NCBI RefSeq assembly: GCF_943736995.1
Contig: NZ_OX031157.1
Span: 1,027,001 to 1,091,000, forward strand
Length of the DNA: 64,000 bases
Source: Sporosarcina sp. Marseille-Q4943
Lineage (GTDB): Bacteria; Bacillota; Bacilli; Bacillales_A; Planococcaceae
Direction of reading: 5' to 3'
Shown: in pieces, positions 33,046-42,297 of the stretch
Numbering within the stretch: the stretch's first letter is position 1
Layout: every line of letters begins with the position of its first letter
Notes under the pieces: generated by a model
Databases searched by the model: none
The model's input: only the letters and a program-made list of their open reading frames with translations
What the model was told of the DNA's origin: nothing
Made by a program: the position numbers and the translations under genes

Positions 33046-34692
33046 ATGAAAACAGTAAATGATTTATTTATATTGGAAGGCATGAAAGATAGTGTCGTGC
33101 TTGCAGGTCATCGCGGTTTAACTAGAAATGTACAGTTTGTAAATATATCCGATACTCCTGATGTCATTAATTTTTTGAATGAAAATCACTTGCTCCTTTC
33201 AACCGGATATGCGTTTAAAGATGATCCGGAACTGTTCTGCGAGTTAATTAGACAAATGCATAATTTAAATTGTTCAGGCCTTGTCATTAAGATCAACCGT
33301 TTCTTTAAGGAATTGCCGACTGAAGTTAAATTATTGGCTGATGATCTGGCATTTCCGATTATCGATTTACCGACAAAGCATACATTAGGTGAAGTTTCCC
33401 GCCACATCTTGAATTATTTAAATGATGCCGAAGCTGAACAGCTATACTATGCCTTGCATGTCCAAAAAGAGTTTTCAGACATGATGATTAAAGGCTATAG
33501 TTTAACTGCACTCATCGAGCAATTAGGTCATTTTCTATCACGGCCAACCCTGTTACTAAATCATAGGGGAGAAAAAATCGCCCATAGCCATGATTTCCGC
33601 ATGGATTCCATGAAAATAGTCGAACAAGACATCATTGCGAAAGTGAAGGAAGACTTGACTGCGGCCCGAGCAGGGTGCACATTTACCGTTCCATCTAGAG
33701 AGCACCAATCCATTTCCACTTTCTCTGTTCAAACAAAACGGCAGCATCCAAGCATGCTCGTCATCGTTGATTCAATGACTTTGCCGTACCCATCTTCACA
33801 AATGGCGATTGAACAGGCCGGAAACGTCATTACATTTACCATTATTAAAGAGCAGGCCATTGAAGAAAATTCTAGGCTTTTGAAGAATAATTTCTTCGAT
33901 GATCTAATTGAAAATAGAATCCATTCCGATGAAGAAATATTAAGCCGCGCCAATTACTATGGTTTGAATGAGGATTTGAGTAATATTTGTATCGTTTGTA
34001 CTGTCGACCAGAAAGGGCAGAACTACGAGGATCTTCAGTTATACGAGAAAAAAGCCGGAGAATTATACAACAGCATATATGACCAGCTTGAAGATGAAAT
34101 CGTTCATAGCAACTTGGAAGGAGTTTTATTCACGAAGGAAAAATATTTCGTCATGATCTTGCAATATGCCGATGGCAATGAAGCAGATCCAAACGAAGTA
34201 ACCGAATTCGTCAATAAATGTCAAGCGAGCTTACAAGGCGATTATTCAATTTCTTTCGGTGTCAGCAATACAGTTCAATCCATTAAAGATATAACAACCG
34301 CCTATTCTGAAGCTTGTGAAGCAATTATGAGCGGCTATGATATGAACATGCTTGGGTTCATCAACTTTTATAAAATGAAAGAACTTGAAGATTTATTGAA
34401 TACGATTCCGAAAAAGGATTTAAAAGCATTGTATGAAAACACATTAAAGTCGCTTGCCCATCCGAAGACAAAAGAAAATCAGGAATTAGTCAAAACGATT
34501 CAAGTGTACCTTGATTCCCAATGTGAAATCTCTGAGACGTCACGACGATTGTTCATCCATCGAAATACGGTTAAATACCGGATTGAGAAAGCAGAAGAAA
34601 TGCTGAACTGCTCTTTCCGTGATCCAGCCCATTCATTGCGTATACGTGTCGCATTATTGATTGGATCAATTCTTAAAGAGCAGGAATCATAA
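33046..34692 (+). CDS. PucR-family transcriptional regulator 2
   Basis: A 548-residue regulator with the same architecture as the one at 27202-28857: an N-terminal PucR domain (VNDLFILEGMKDSVVLAGH, VQFVNISDTPDVINFL), a central region, and a C-terminal HTH (CEISETSRRLFIHRNTVKYR). The two share domain layout but modest identity, so they may read different signals. It is divergent from allH and convergent with allantoinase 1. RBS GAGGT seven bases before the ATG. The intergenic region with allH contains TTTTGTTTACTTTT and CATTGTTTAC, close to known PucR-box sequence. Confidence 0.88.
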   Translation: MKTVNDLFILEGMKDSVVLAGHRGLTRNVQFVNISDTPDVINFLNENHLLLSTGYAFKDDPELFCELIRQMHNLNCSGLVIKINRFFKELPTEVKLLADDLAFPIIDLPTKHTLGEVSRHILNYLNDAEAEQLYYALHVQKEFSDMMIKGYSLTALIEQLGHFLSRPTLLLNHRGEKIAHSHDFRMDSMKIVEQDIIAKVKEDLTAARAGCTFTVPSREHQSISTFSVQTKRQHPSMLVIVDSMTLPYPSSQMAIEQAGNVITFTIIKEQAIEENSRLLKNNFFDDLIENRIHSDEEILSRANYYGLNEDLSNICIVCTVDQKGQNYEDLQLYEKKAGELYNSIYDQLEDEIVHSNLEGVLFTKEKYFVMILQYADGNEADPNEVTEFVNKCQASLQGDYSISFGVSNTVQSIKDITTAYSEACEAIMSGYDMNMLGFINFYKMKELEDLLNTIPKKDLKALYENTLKSLAHPKTKENQELVKTIQVYLDSQCEISETSRRLFIHRNTVKYRIEKAEEMLNCSFRDPAHSLRIRVALLIGSILKEQES

Positions 34693-34697
34693 AGAAC

Positions 34698-34739
34698 AAA
34701 AAAACCAAAACCCGGTTGGAATCGGGTTTTGGTTTTTTT
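34698..34739. terminator. Strong bidirectional terminator between pucR 2 and allantoinase 1
   Basis: AAAAAAACCAAAACCCG / CGGGTTTTGGTTTTTTT: long stem with T-tracts on both strands, separating two convergent genes. Confidence 0.9.
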
Positions 34740-34740
34740 A

Positions 34741-36084
34741 TTATTGGGCAACGATTGTTTTGTCAGCGACGATTTCATCGTTTTCAAATACAACTTCCCC
34801 GTTGACGATCGTCGTTTTGACTTTTCCTTTAAACGTCATACCAACATACGGAGAATGCTGGTGACGGTAGAATAGATCTTCATTCTTAAGTTCAAAGCTT
34901 TCTTCCAAGTTTACAATCGCAATGTCAGCGTCATAGCCTTCTGCAATTGTTCCCTTATTTTCAAGACCGAACAATTTAGCTGGGTTTGTCGCAGTTAACG
35001 CAACAATTTTCTCTAAAGGAAGATCGCGTTTGAAATATCCTTCAGTCAACATGATGTTGAGTGTTGATTGAGCACCTGAAATTCCGCCCCAACCTTCGAA
35101 ATAGTTATCTGTAATTGTTTTCATAGATGCTGGCGCCGGTGAATGGTCAGATGCAATGACGTTGATTTCCCCGTTAGCGACCGCAGTCCATAGATCTTCG
35201 ACTTCAACTTCATCACGCAGTGGAGGGCAGCACTTCGCCAATCCGCCTTTTTCTTCAAAGTCTTGTACATTTAGCGCTAAATAATGCGGGCACGTTTCGA
35301 CCGTAATATCAACGCCACGCTCTTTAGCTTCAGTAATGATCTCAACTACTTTTCTGCTGCTCGCATGGACAACGTGCAATTTACAGCCAGTTGCTTCTGC
35401 ATAAGAGATAATTCTTCTGACAGCTTCAATTTCAGAAATGATCGGTCGGGATTCAACGAAATCTCTTGCAGTCGTCTTCCCTTGCTTTTGCTTTTCTTCA
35501 GCAAGCTGATCACAGATGACAGTGCTTTCAGCGTGAACCGCTAGAAGCGAGCCAAAGGAAGCAATCTCTTTCATCCCTTTGAAGATCGTTTCATCGTCGA
35601 CATGATTGAAGTCGGCAATTCCGCTTGGGGACATGAATGCTTTGAAGCCAATTACCCCATTTTCGTGTAGCTCTTTCAGGTCAGCAATATTCTCAGGAAC
35701 TAGACCGCCCCAGAAATAAGGATTCACGACAGATTTCTCTTCGGCACATGCCTTTTTCAAGTCGAGATTTTCTTTATTGATCGTCGGAGGAGTGCTGTTC
35801 AACGGCATATCGAAGAAAGAAGTCGCTCCGCCAGCAGCTAAGCTACGGCTTCCTGTTGCAAGACCTTCCCATTCTGTTCTCCCCGGCTCATTAAAGTGGA
35901 CATGCGTATCGATCAATCCAGGCAAAACATGAAGTCCTTTTGCATCGATCACTCGGTCAGCTGAACCTTCAAGTGATGGAGATACTTCTTTGATTTTACC
36001 GTCTTTAATCGCAATATCCCCTTGAATAATGGATTCTGCTGTGACAATCTTTCCGTTTTTAATGATCAAATCGTATGTAGTCAT
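34741..36084 (-). CDS. allB: Allantoinase, copy 1
   Basis: A 447-residue cyclic amidohydrolase. Metal-site motifs: DTHVHFNEPGRTEWEG near residue 60, the carboxylated-lysine region GFKAFMS near 147, HAES near 183, LHVVHASS near 237 and ASDHSPAP near 310. FNEPGRTEWEG is typical for allantoinase rather than dihydropyrimidinase. It hydrolyses allantoin to allantoate. The start at 36084 has GGAGGAAT. A 76-bp gap with a hairpin separates it from the second allantoinase upstream. Confidence 0.92.
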   Translation of the reverse strand: MTTYDLIIKNGKIVTAESIIQGDIAIKDGKIKEVSPSLEGSADRVIDAKGLHVLPGLIDTHVHFNEPGRTEWEGLATGSRSLAAGGATSFFDMPLNSTPPTINKENLDLKKACAEEKSVVNPYFWGGLVPENIADLKELHENGVIGFKAFMSPSGIADFNHVDDETIFKGMKEIASFGSLLAVHAESTVICDQLAEEKQKQGKTTARDFVESRPIISEIEAVRRIISYAEATGCKLHVVHASSRKVVEIITEAKERGVDITVETCPHYLALNVQDFEEKGGLAKCCPPLRDEVEVEDLWTAVANGEINVIASDHSPAPASMKTITDNYFEGWGGISGAQSTLNIMLTEGYFKRDLPLEKIVALTATNPAKLFGLENKGTIAEGYDADIAIVNLEESFELKNEDLFYRHQHSPYVGMTFKGKVKTTIVNGEVVFENDEIVADKTIVAQ

Positions 36085-36111
36085 ATTTCATTCCTCCAAA
36101 AAGCTATTTCC

Positions 36112-36146
36112 CATTGCCATTGCTGTAGCTAGCAATGGCAATGGGT
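36112..36146 (-). terminator. Hairpin between the two allantoinase genes
   Basis: CCCATTGCCATTGCT / AGCAATGGCAATGGG, a 15-bp perfect stem with a short loop. On the minus strand it is followed by AAATAGCTTTTT, so it may be a partial terminator or an mRNA-stabilising hairpin that sets unequal expression of the two copies. Confidence 0.55.
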
Positions 36147-36159
36147 TTGAGTGATTCAT

Positions 36160-37515
36160 TTATTTAGCAGAAATCAGTTTGCCGACCGGCTCTCCGACGA
36201 TTCCTTGTTCAAGATCAAATACGACGTTTCCGCGAACGATTGTTTTTGTTACGCGGCAGTCGATTTTTCTGCCTTCGTATGCACTATGTTTGTTTTTATA
36301 GTAAAGGTCTTCCCGTTTCACCGTATAAGACTGGTTTGGGTCTACTAAAATGATATCGGCATCTTTTGAAACAGCGATTTCACCTTTATGTGGAATGTTG
36401 AAACGCTCAGATGGATTCGTTGCGATCAACTCGACAAATTTATGAACTGGAAGTCCACGTTGTTTAACAGCCAAGTCAAACATAAGATCGACGTTGTTTT
36501 GCGCACCGCTAATTCCGCCCCACGCTTCCCAAATATTCCCTTGCTTCAAGTCTTCCGTACAAGGTGAGTGGTCAGACGTTAGCCAGTCGATATTCCCAGC
36601 TAGAAGCTCGTCCCATAGTCTTGCTTGATCTTCGGCTTTTCTGATTGGAGGCTGACATTTTGCTCGTGGACCAATCTCGTCAACTTGATCGGCAGTGAAT
36701 GCGAAATAGTGCGGGCATGATTCAACCGTAACATCTACACCTTCTTCACGCGCTTTCAAGATCGTCTGGATTGCCTCTGAAGTACTAATATGAACAAGAT
36801 GCAATTTACAGCCCGTTTCTTTAGCAAACAGAATTGCACGTTGAACAGCTTCCACTTCTGTGAATATTGGGCGTGATTCTGCATATTCCACTCCGGAGTT
36901 TTTGCCTTCTCTCGCGTATTCCTTTGCAAGTCCAGATGTAACGGAAGCGTTTTCCGCATGGATGCATAGGATCTGATCCAATTCAGCGAGTTTCTGCATG
37001 CCTTTGTATAATGTGAAATCATCCACATTTACGAAATCTTCCGGAATATCACTTGTAATATCGGATAGGAAGCATTTGAAAGCAAGAACGCCTGCGTCAG
37101 CCAATTCTTTCAGATTTTCCAAGTTCTCAGGAACAAGTCCGCCGTAAAATGCGTAGTCTACATAGTTTTGGTTAACAGCTGCTTCCAGCTTAAGATCCAA
37201 TGCTCTTTTATTGATTGTTGCCGGCAGGGCATTCAGCGGCATTTCCACATAGCTCGTCGTTCCTCCAGCAGCTAATGATTTCGATCCTGTCTCGAAACCT
37301 TCCCACTCTGCACGTCCAGGTTCGCTTATGTGAACATGTGTATCGATCATTCCCGGCATTACATATTGGCCGGTTGCATCAATGACCTCTTTCGCATCTT
37401 CCGAAATATTTTCCGCAATGCAAGAAATCTTTTCATCTTTAATCCCGATATCAACTTTGTAAACACCGTCACGCAATACAACATTTCCGCCTTTAATAAC
37501 CAAATCAAATGCCAT
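36160..37515 (-). CDS. allB: Allantoinase, copy 2
   Basis: A 451-residue paralogue with MIDTHVHISEPGRAEWEGFE near residue 57, the lysine region LAFKCFLSD near 150, HAENAS near 189, LHLVHISTSEA near 241 and TSDHSPCT near 316. All metal ligands are kept. It differs from copy 1 at HVHISEPG (against HVHFNEPG) and in the loop after the lysine. One copy may work on a related hydantoin-type compound, or the two may differ in enantiomer preference or expression. ATG at 37515 behind AAAGGGGAA. Confidence 0.9.
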   Translation of the reverse strand: MAFDLVIKGGNVVLRDGVYKVDIGIKDEKISCIAENISEDAKEVIDATGQYVMPGMIDTHVHISEPGRAEWEGFETGSKSLAAGGTTSYVEMPLNALPATINKRALDLKLEAAVNQNYVDYAFYGGLVPENLENLKELADAGVLAFKCFLSDITSDIPEDFVNVDDFTLYKGMQKLAELDQILCIHAENASVTSGLAKEYAREGKNSGVEYAESRPIFTEVEAVQRAILFAKETGCKLHLVHISTSEAIQTILKAREEGVDVTVESCPHYFAFTADQVDEIGPRAKCQPPIRKAEDQARLWDELLAGNIDWLTSDHSPCTEDLKQGNIWEAWGGISGAQNNVDLMFDLAVKQRGLPVHKFVELIATNPSERFNIPHKGEIAVSKDADIILVDPNQSYTVKREDLYYKNKHSAYEGRKIDCRVTKTIVRGNVVFDLEQGIVGEPVGKLISAK

Positions 37516-37594
37516 TTGAAATTCCCCTTTCAACTATCAATAATTTTTACATCCAATAACGTAAAGCCAAACAACAGTTTCAACATTTCTTGCT

Positions 37595-39064
37595 TTAACT
37601 ATTCTCCTTATTTAGCGCAGGAGTCTTTTCGAATAATTTTCCTTTACCATGCGGCATTTCAAGCGCCGTGTAAAGAATGAACGCTGTAATGATCCCGACA
37701 AACCAGGACATATCGTAAAGCGGTTTTAAGAAGGGAACGAAATTGCCGATTAAACAAACAACGCCTGCAACGATTGTTGTTACGATTGCATTCACATTAA
37801 AGCCTTTTGTATAGTAGTACTTCCCTTTTTTGGCCTCATACAAAGCATTCAAGTCAATATTTGTTTTAGAAATGATGAAATATTGAGCTAACATGATGCC
37901 CGTAACAGGGGCTAATATTCCACCGATAATATTTAAGAAGGTGAAGATACTTGTTGCACTTTCCATCAACTTCCATGGCATAACAAGAATCCCTATGATC
38001 GCTGCAATGATTGCACCGGATTTGAAAGTGAGTTTTTTAGGGAACAAGGATGCCAATTGGTAACCGGCAGGTACAATATTTCCCGTAACGTTAACGGATA
38101 AAGTAGTTAAGCACAGCGTTAGAACGGAAATAGCGACTGCAAATGTCCCATCAAATCGAGCTACAACATCAAGTACGTTCCATATCGGTGTTCCGAAAGC
38201 GATTTCAGAACCGACAATAATCGCGATACTTGCCACTGCAAACAATAGATATGCCACAACAAGTCCTGCAGTTTGTCCAATCGCTTGCGTCTTCGTAGAT
38301 TTCGCTAGCTTTGTGAAATCTGAAATGTTTACAATCGGTGCTGCCCATGCTGCAATTACTGCTGTGATTGCAGCAATGAAGATAACGATTTTATTTCCTG
38401 TCACTCCCGAGCCCGTATACGACAAAATCGGTCCAATTCCGCCCGCTAAGTTAATGGCCCAAATTGCCATTCCACCAAACACGATGTACACAAGCGGTGA
38501 GAGGATATTTGTAAATTTCCCTAGGAAACCCATTCCTCCGTAAATCAAAGCAACATTGAATAACCAAAAGAGTAAAAACGAAATCAATGCCGGCAATGTC
38601 AATCCTAAAAGGTTCCAATCTCCACCTAACGTTAAATACGTCGGCCAAAGCTTTCCAATTAAGATAGATAATGCTTGGCTTCCTGCGTACGTTTGAAACC
38701 CGAACCACATAATCGCGGAAATCACTCCACGTAACACGCCTGGTATCATTGCTCCTTTAGGTCCGTATGATAAACGCAGCAACATCGCAAACGGCAAGCC
38801 GTATTTCGACCCTGCATGGCCATTCAGTACGAGCATCGCTGCTATGACAACAGAAGCAACCATTATTGCCGCGAAAACTTGGCCGACTGACAATCCTAAA
38901 GCAAACAGACCGCCAATGGCAATATAGTTTGGTATGTTATGAACAGAACCCATCCAAACAGTGAAAAAGTTGCTAACGCCCCATTTTCGATCCGCTTCCT
39001 CTGTCGGCAATACATCATTGCTATAGCCTTCAGCCATAGCTTTTTCTCTATTAAAAAGATTCAA
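37595..39064 (-). CDS. NCS1-family allantoin permease 1 (PucI-like)
   Basis: A 489-residue protein with about 12 membrane segments of the nucleobase:cation symporter-1 family. Conserved pieces: WMGSVHNIPNYIAIGG near residue 37, GLPFAMLLRLSYGPKGAMIP near 90, and GFQTYAGSQALSIL. It is probably an allantoin importer, given its position directly upstream of two allantoinase genes. It uses a TTG start with a near-perfect AAGGAGGAG site seven bases upstream. Its promoter has a TATAAT -10 but no recognisable -35. Confidence 0.85.
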   Translation of the reverse strand: MNLFNREKAMAEGYSNDVLPTEEADRKWGVSNFFTVWMGSVHNIPNYIAIGGLFALGLSVGQVFAAIMVASVVIAAMLVLNGHAGSKYGLPFAMLLRLSYGPKGAMIPGVLRGVISAIMWFGFQTYAGSQALSILIGKLWPTYLTLGGDWNLLGLTLPALISFLLFWLFNVALIYGGMGFLGKFTNILSPLVYIVFGGMAIWAINLAGGIGPILSYTGSGVTGNKIVIFIAAITAVIAAWAAPIVNISDFTKLAKSTKTQAIGQTAGLVVAYLLFAVASIAIIVGSEIAFGTPIWNVLDVVARFDGTFAVAISVLTLCLTTLSVNVTGNIVPAGYQLASLFPKKLTFKSGAIIAAIIGILVMPWKLMESATSIFTFLNIIGGILAPVTGIMLAQYFIISKTNIDLNALYEAKKGKYYYTKGFNVNAIVTTIVAGVVCLIGNFVPFLKPLYDMSWFVGIITAFILYTALEMPHGKGKLFEKTPALNKENS

Positions 39065-39115
39065 AAGAACTCCTCCTTATACAACTAACATTCGAGACCC
39101 GTTATGGACTACATC

Positions 39116-39163
39116 ATTATACATACTCTCTAGCCATACTTCTTTAGGTCTCTTAAACAAAAG
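39116..39163 (-). promoter_or_regulatory. Activator-type promoter of NCS1 permease 1
   Basis: Minus strand: element TTTTGTTTA-AG-AGAC-C-TAAAGA (39141-39163), 19 bases, then TATAAT (39116-39121). No -35 hexamer at the proper place. The same element at the same spacing precedes NCS1 permease 2. Confidence 0.65.
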
Positions 39164-39246
39164 AATCATCTTTTATTATGTATAGTGGATAAGGAAGGTT
39201 AAGATTATATACATTTTATCTAACGGATTGTGCAAAATGAACAACA

Positions 39247-39285
39247 GAAGTACCTCATGAAGAGAGTTTCTCCACGAGGTACTTC
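39247..39285 (-). terminator. Terminator of NCS1 permease 2
   Basis: GAAGTACCTC / GAGGTACTTC with an inner GAGAAAC/CTCTC pairing, ten bases after the stop; the following T-run is weak (TGTTGTTC). Confidence 0.65.
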
Positions 39286-39294
39286 CTAAGGTTT

Positions 39295-40695
39295 TTATTT
39301 CTCGAAGATCGTTCCTTTTTTGAAGCTCGAACCTTTAAAGGCAAACTTCGATAGAAGATAGTAAGACGTTCCTGCCACGACTAAACCGATAATCCATGCT
39401 AGCTCAACCTCTAGGAAGGCAGCTGCCGCACCGATAAACATGGCAAGTAGACCTGCTGGATTATATCCTGCGAATGATCCCTCTTCATTATACAAGTCCG
39501 TCATATCCACTTTCTGTTTCCTTAAGATGAAATAGTCAACGAGAAGGATGGAAATAACCGGCCCCAAGAATGCCGAATAGATAAGAATGAACATATTCAA
39601 CCCTGTAGCGGATGACTCTTGGATAAGCAGCCAAGGGAATGCAACTAAAGCTAGCAAACCTGTAATGATCGCAGATGGTTTATATTTAAGTTTCGTCAAC
39701 ATCGTAATTACATAAACTGGCGGAATGATGTTCGCCACCATATTTGTTGCAATAACCGCAATTACGATAAATGCTGATACGAATACAGAAACATAATCAT
39801 TGTTCAATATGATCGGAAGTGCTTGTGCAGGGTTTGTTACACCCGTTGCAGCTGCAAGCATCGCTCCGATGACAATGACAAACCCATATGAAATCGTAAT
39901 TGGGATAAAGTATAATGCTCCGCGCTTCTTATCGCTCAGGCCAGTTTTCAACTCTCTGGAATAGTCTGCGGCACTTACAAAGATACCTGCATAGTTTCCT
40001 AAGAAGACCATGATAAGGCCGAAGAACGGTAAGCCCCATGAACCTTTAGCTTGTACCCAGTTTTGAGCAATGTCAGCCGTATGTGAAGTCATAAGGATTC
40101 CAAATACATACACGAGTGCCGCCATGAACACAACTGATGCAACTGTCTCGACCCACTTGATTGCATGGAAGCCGAACAGCGAAAGGACAATTTGGAATAG
40201 TTGAAGTCCAACGAAGCAGACAACAACATTATTGAACGATCCATCCGTAACAATCTTCATAATTTCATTTAACGCAGTACCGCCAATCCAGCTTTGGATT
40301 CCGTACCAGACGATAGCAGGTATGCCCCGTAATAAGGAAGAAATGACTTTACCTTTTATCCCGAATGCCATTCGAAGCTGTACAACATAAGGAATACCTT
40401 CTCGATAGCCGAGTCGGTCATTCAGTGCGAAAATAGTTGAAATGATCCCGATGGAGATTAATGCTGCGAGAATTGTCTGGTAGATGTTCAATGTTGCCAC
40501 ACCCGCCACAATTACGCTGGCTCCTAATGTCATATTCCCAAGGTTAACCCCGTCGCCAATCCACATAAAAACATAATCTCTAGGTTTGACGGTACGATCC
40601 TGATCGGACTTCGGATGCAGTGATTCATCCAATGTCGAAGTTTGTTCGATTGGAACTGCTACTTTTGTATCGAAACTTTCATTAATAGTAGACAT
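39295..40695 (-). CDS. NCS1-family permease 2 (allantoin/cytosine/purine type)
   Basis: A 466-residue NCS1 transporter with about 12 membrane segments and a ~40-residue hydrophilic N-terminus. Family motifs: FMWIGDGVNLGNMTLGAS near residue 43 and GIPYVVQLRMAFGIKGK near 100; SAADYSREL near 235. It is a distant paralogue of the adjacent permease, closer to the cytosine/purine type. It is a separate transcription unit with its own terminator and promoter. Substrate likely a ureide or purine base. Confidence 0.85.
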   Translation of the reverse strand: MSTINESFDTKVAVPIEQTSTLDESLHPKSDQDRTVKPRDYVFMWIGDGVNLGNMTLGASVIVAGVATLNIYQTILAALISIGIISTIFALNDRLGYREGIPYVVQLRMAFGIKGKVISSLLRGIPAIVWYGIQSWIGGTALNEIMKIVTDGSFNNVVVCFVGLQLFQIVLSLFGFHAIKWVETVASVVFMAALVYVFGILMTSHTADIAQNWVQAKGSWGLPFFGLIMVFLGNYAGIFVSAADYSRELKTGLSDKKRGALYFIPITISYGFVIVIGAMLAAATGVTNPAQALPIILNNDYVSVFVSAFIVIAVIATNMVANIIPPVYVITMLTKLKYKPSAIITGLLALVAFPWLLIQESSATGLNMFILIYSAFLGPVISILLVDYFILRKQKVDMTDLYNEEGSFAGYNPAGLLAMFIGAAAAFLEVELAWIIGLVVAGTSYYLLSKFAFKGSSFKKGTIFEK

Positions 40696-40820
40696 TTGTT
40701 ATTCCCCTTTCGGTGTTGTGATTAAAGATATATTTATTCGAGCGATCAAATTACTTTTGCAGAAAAACATTTTTTCGTTGTGTTACGCCTCTCTACAACG
40801 TTTTGCTGGGAACAATACTT

Positions 40821-40867
40821 ATTATACATAGCTTTTTGGAAAAGGTCTTTATGTCTAATAAACAAAA
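40821..40867 (-). promoter_or_regulatory. Activator-type promoter of NCS1 permease 2
   Basis: Minus strand: TTTTGTTTA-TT-AGAC-A-TAAAGA (40846-40867), 19 bases, then TATAAT (40821-40826); no -35 hexamer. Further TTGAACAA / TTGGACAA boxes occur at 40917-40985. The remainder of 40696-41115 shows no gene. Confidence 0.65.
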
Positions 40868-41030
40868 TGCACAAACATGAGCTAGATACAGTGCATAACT
40901 TTTTTCAAGCCTACAGACCCTTTGGACAATCATTTGTACACTTTGAACAACATCTTTTATGCACATACCTTTGTATATCTTGAACAAATTCCATTTACAG
41001 TTAAATAGGTATTGATATATTCAATCAAAC

Positions 41031-41076
41031 AAAAGGAAGAACAATGCCCATATAAGGGACATGTTCTTCCTTTTTA
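41031..41076. terminator. Terminator of the DUF4256 gene
   Basis: AAAAGGAAGAACA(A)TGCCC / GGGACATGTTCTTCCTTTT, loop TATAA; T-runs on both strands. Confidence 0.8.
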
Positions 41077-41115
41077 AATCGTCATATGAACAGCATCAAT
41101 GCTAGCTATAGTAAC

Positions 41116-41682
41116 TTACACCTTCAGCGAGCCACGGAACCCCCTGGCAGCATAGTAGGATTCCGCTCCATTATGGTACATAAACACAGTGTCATAGCGC
41201 CGGTCACAAAAGATCGCCCCGCCGAGCTTTCGAATAGAAGCCGGTGTCTGTACCCAACTCGACGTTTTCATATCGAAATTCCCGAGTGTTTGCAACATCC
41301 GATATTGCTCTTCTGTTAAAAGCTCAATGCCCATCTCAGTTGCCATATCCATTGCACTGTTTTCCGGTTTATGTTTTTTCCTTGATTCCAGCGCTTCCCG
41401 ATCGTAGCAAACACTTCTGCGGCCTTTAGGGCTTTCCGGTGAACAATCATAAAAAACGTATTCATCCTTGTCCACGTCGTAGCCGACAACGTCCGGTTCG
41501 CCACCAGTCCTCTCCATTTCATTGAGCGACCACAGTTTTTCGTCATTCGCTTCCAGCTTTTCTTCAATCTTTGTCCAGTCAAGACCTTCGTGGCGTTCCA
41601 TGTTCTTCTCAAAACGGGCTTTCAATGTTTTGAGCAAGTCTTCACGTTGTTCTGATGACAACTTCTCAATTTTCTTCGTCAT
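41116..41682 (-). CDS. DUF4256 family protein
   Basis: A 188-residue soluble protein (MTKKIEKLSSEQREDLLKTL) with GGEPDVVGYDVDKDEYVFYD, SPESPKGRRSVCYDREAL and the C-terminal GAIFCDRRYDTVFMYHNGAE that recur in DUF4256 proteins. Function unknown. The ATG at 41682 is preceded by AAGGTGGTC. Single-gene unit. Confidence 0.8.
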   Translation of the reverse strand: MTKKIEKLSSEQREDLLKTLKARFEKNMERHEGLDWTKIEEKLEANDEKLWSLNEMERTGGEPDVVGYDVDKDEYVFYDCSPESPKGRRSVCYDREALESRKKHKPENSAMDMATEMGIELLTEEQYRMLQTLGNFDMKTSSWVQTPASIRKLGGAIFCDRRYDTVFMYHNGAESYYAARGFRGSLKV

Positions 41683-41916
41683 AGTAGCGACCACCTTTTT
41701 GTTGAAAGTAATAATGGTTTAAGGGCTAAACTGCTCCGTTACATCGTAACTATTGTAGTTCCAGTATGAATGATGCTGAGAACGTGTGCAAGAATTGATA
41801 CCGACAATATGGAGGGGTTTTCATTCAACATAATTCAATTTTGTATGTATAGATGCCCTGCTCCTGCCAGTTCGCGTGAGTATACATATTTGTAAGTGCA
41901 GAAGGAGGTGATTTGA

Positions 41917-42234
41917 GTGGACGACAAGAAGACACGTGAACAATTGTATGGGCTATCAGGCCAGTTAATGGAACTGTTTGTAGCCGATTTATTCTCCAAA
42001 AACAAAATCAATGTCGAAGAAGCAAAAAAACGTATGACAGATGAGCAGCGTGAACGCTTGAAGGAGACTGTTGAACAGCTAAAAACTCAAGTAGAGGGCT
42101 TTTTGGAATCAAAAGCCGTTCGGAAGGTAACAGATTCACAGGAAAAAACAGACGGACAGGCGCCTCATCCGCTACGGGAAGCATTCATGAAAAAGAAACA
42201 GGAGAAAGAAAATAAAAAAAATGAACAGGAATAG
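41917..42234 (+). CDS. CotW-like spore coat protein
   Basis: A 105-residue, charged, helical protein: ELFVADLFSKNKINVEEAKK near residue 20, then DEQRERLKETVEQLKTQVEG, and a Lys-rich tail after PHPLREAFMKKKQ. The length equals that of B. subtilis CotW, and the layout (short FSK helix, DEE/DEQ helix, PL-RE segment, basic tail) is similar. The next gene is CotX-like, as in the cotVWXYZ cluster, so an insoluble-coat role in late sporulation is likely. GTG start with an ideal AAGGAGGTG. No sigma-K promoter was recognised with certainty. Confidence 0.65.
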   Translation: MDDKKTREQLYGLSGQLMELFVADLFSKNKINVEEAKKRMTDEQRERLKETVEQLKTQVEGFLESKAVRKVTDSQEKTDGQAPHPLREAFMKKKQEKENKKNEQE

Positions 42235-42297
42235 ATGATTTGTCCAACTCAAGAACTTTCCCGCACATGTAATAGGAAGAGAGAGGAGGGAAGAATA

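Noticed and set aside
40780..40987. Short frames on both strands upstream of NCS1 permease 2
   Set aside because: They overlap the promoter and operator-like boxes; no ribosome site or recognisable product.
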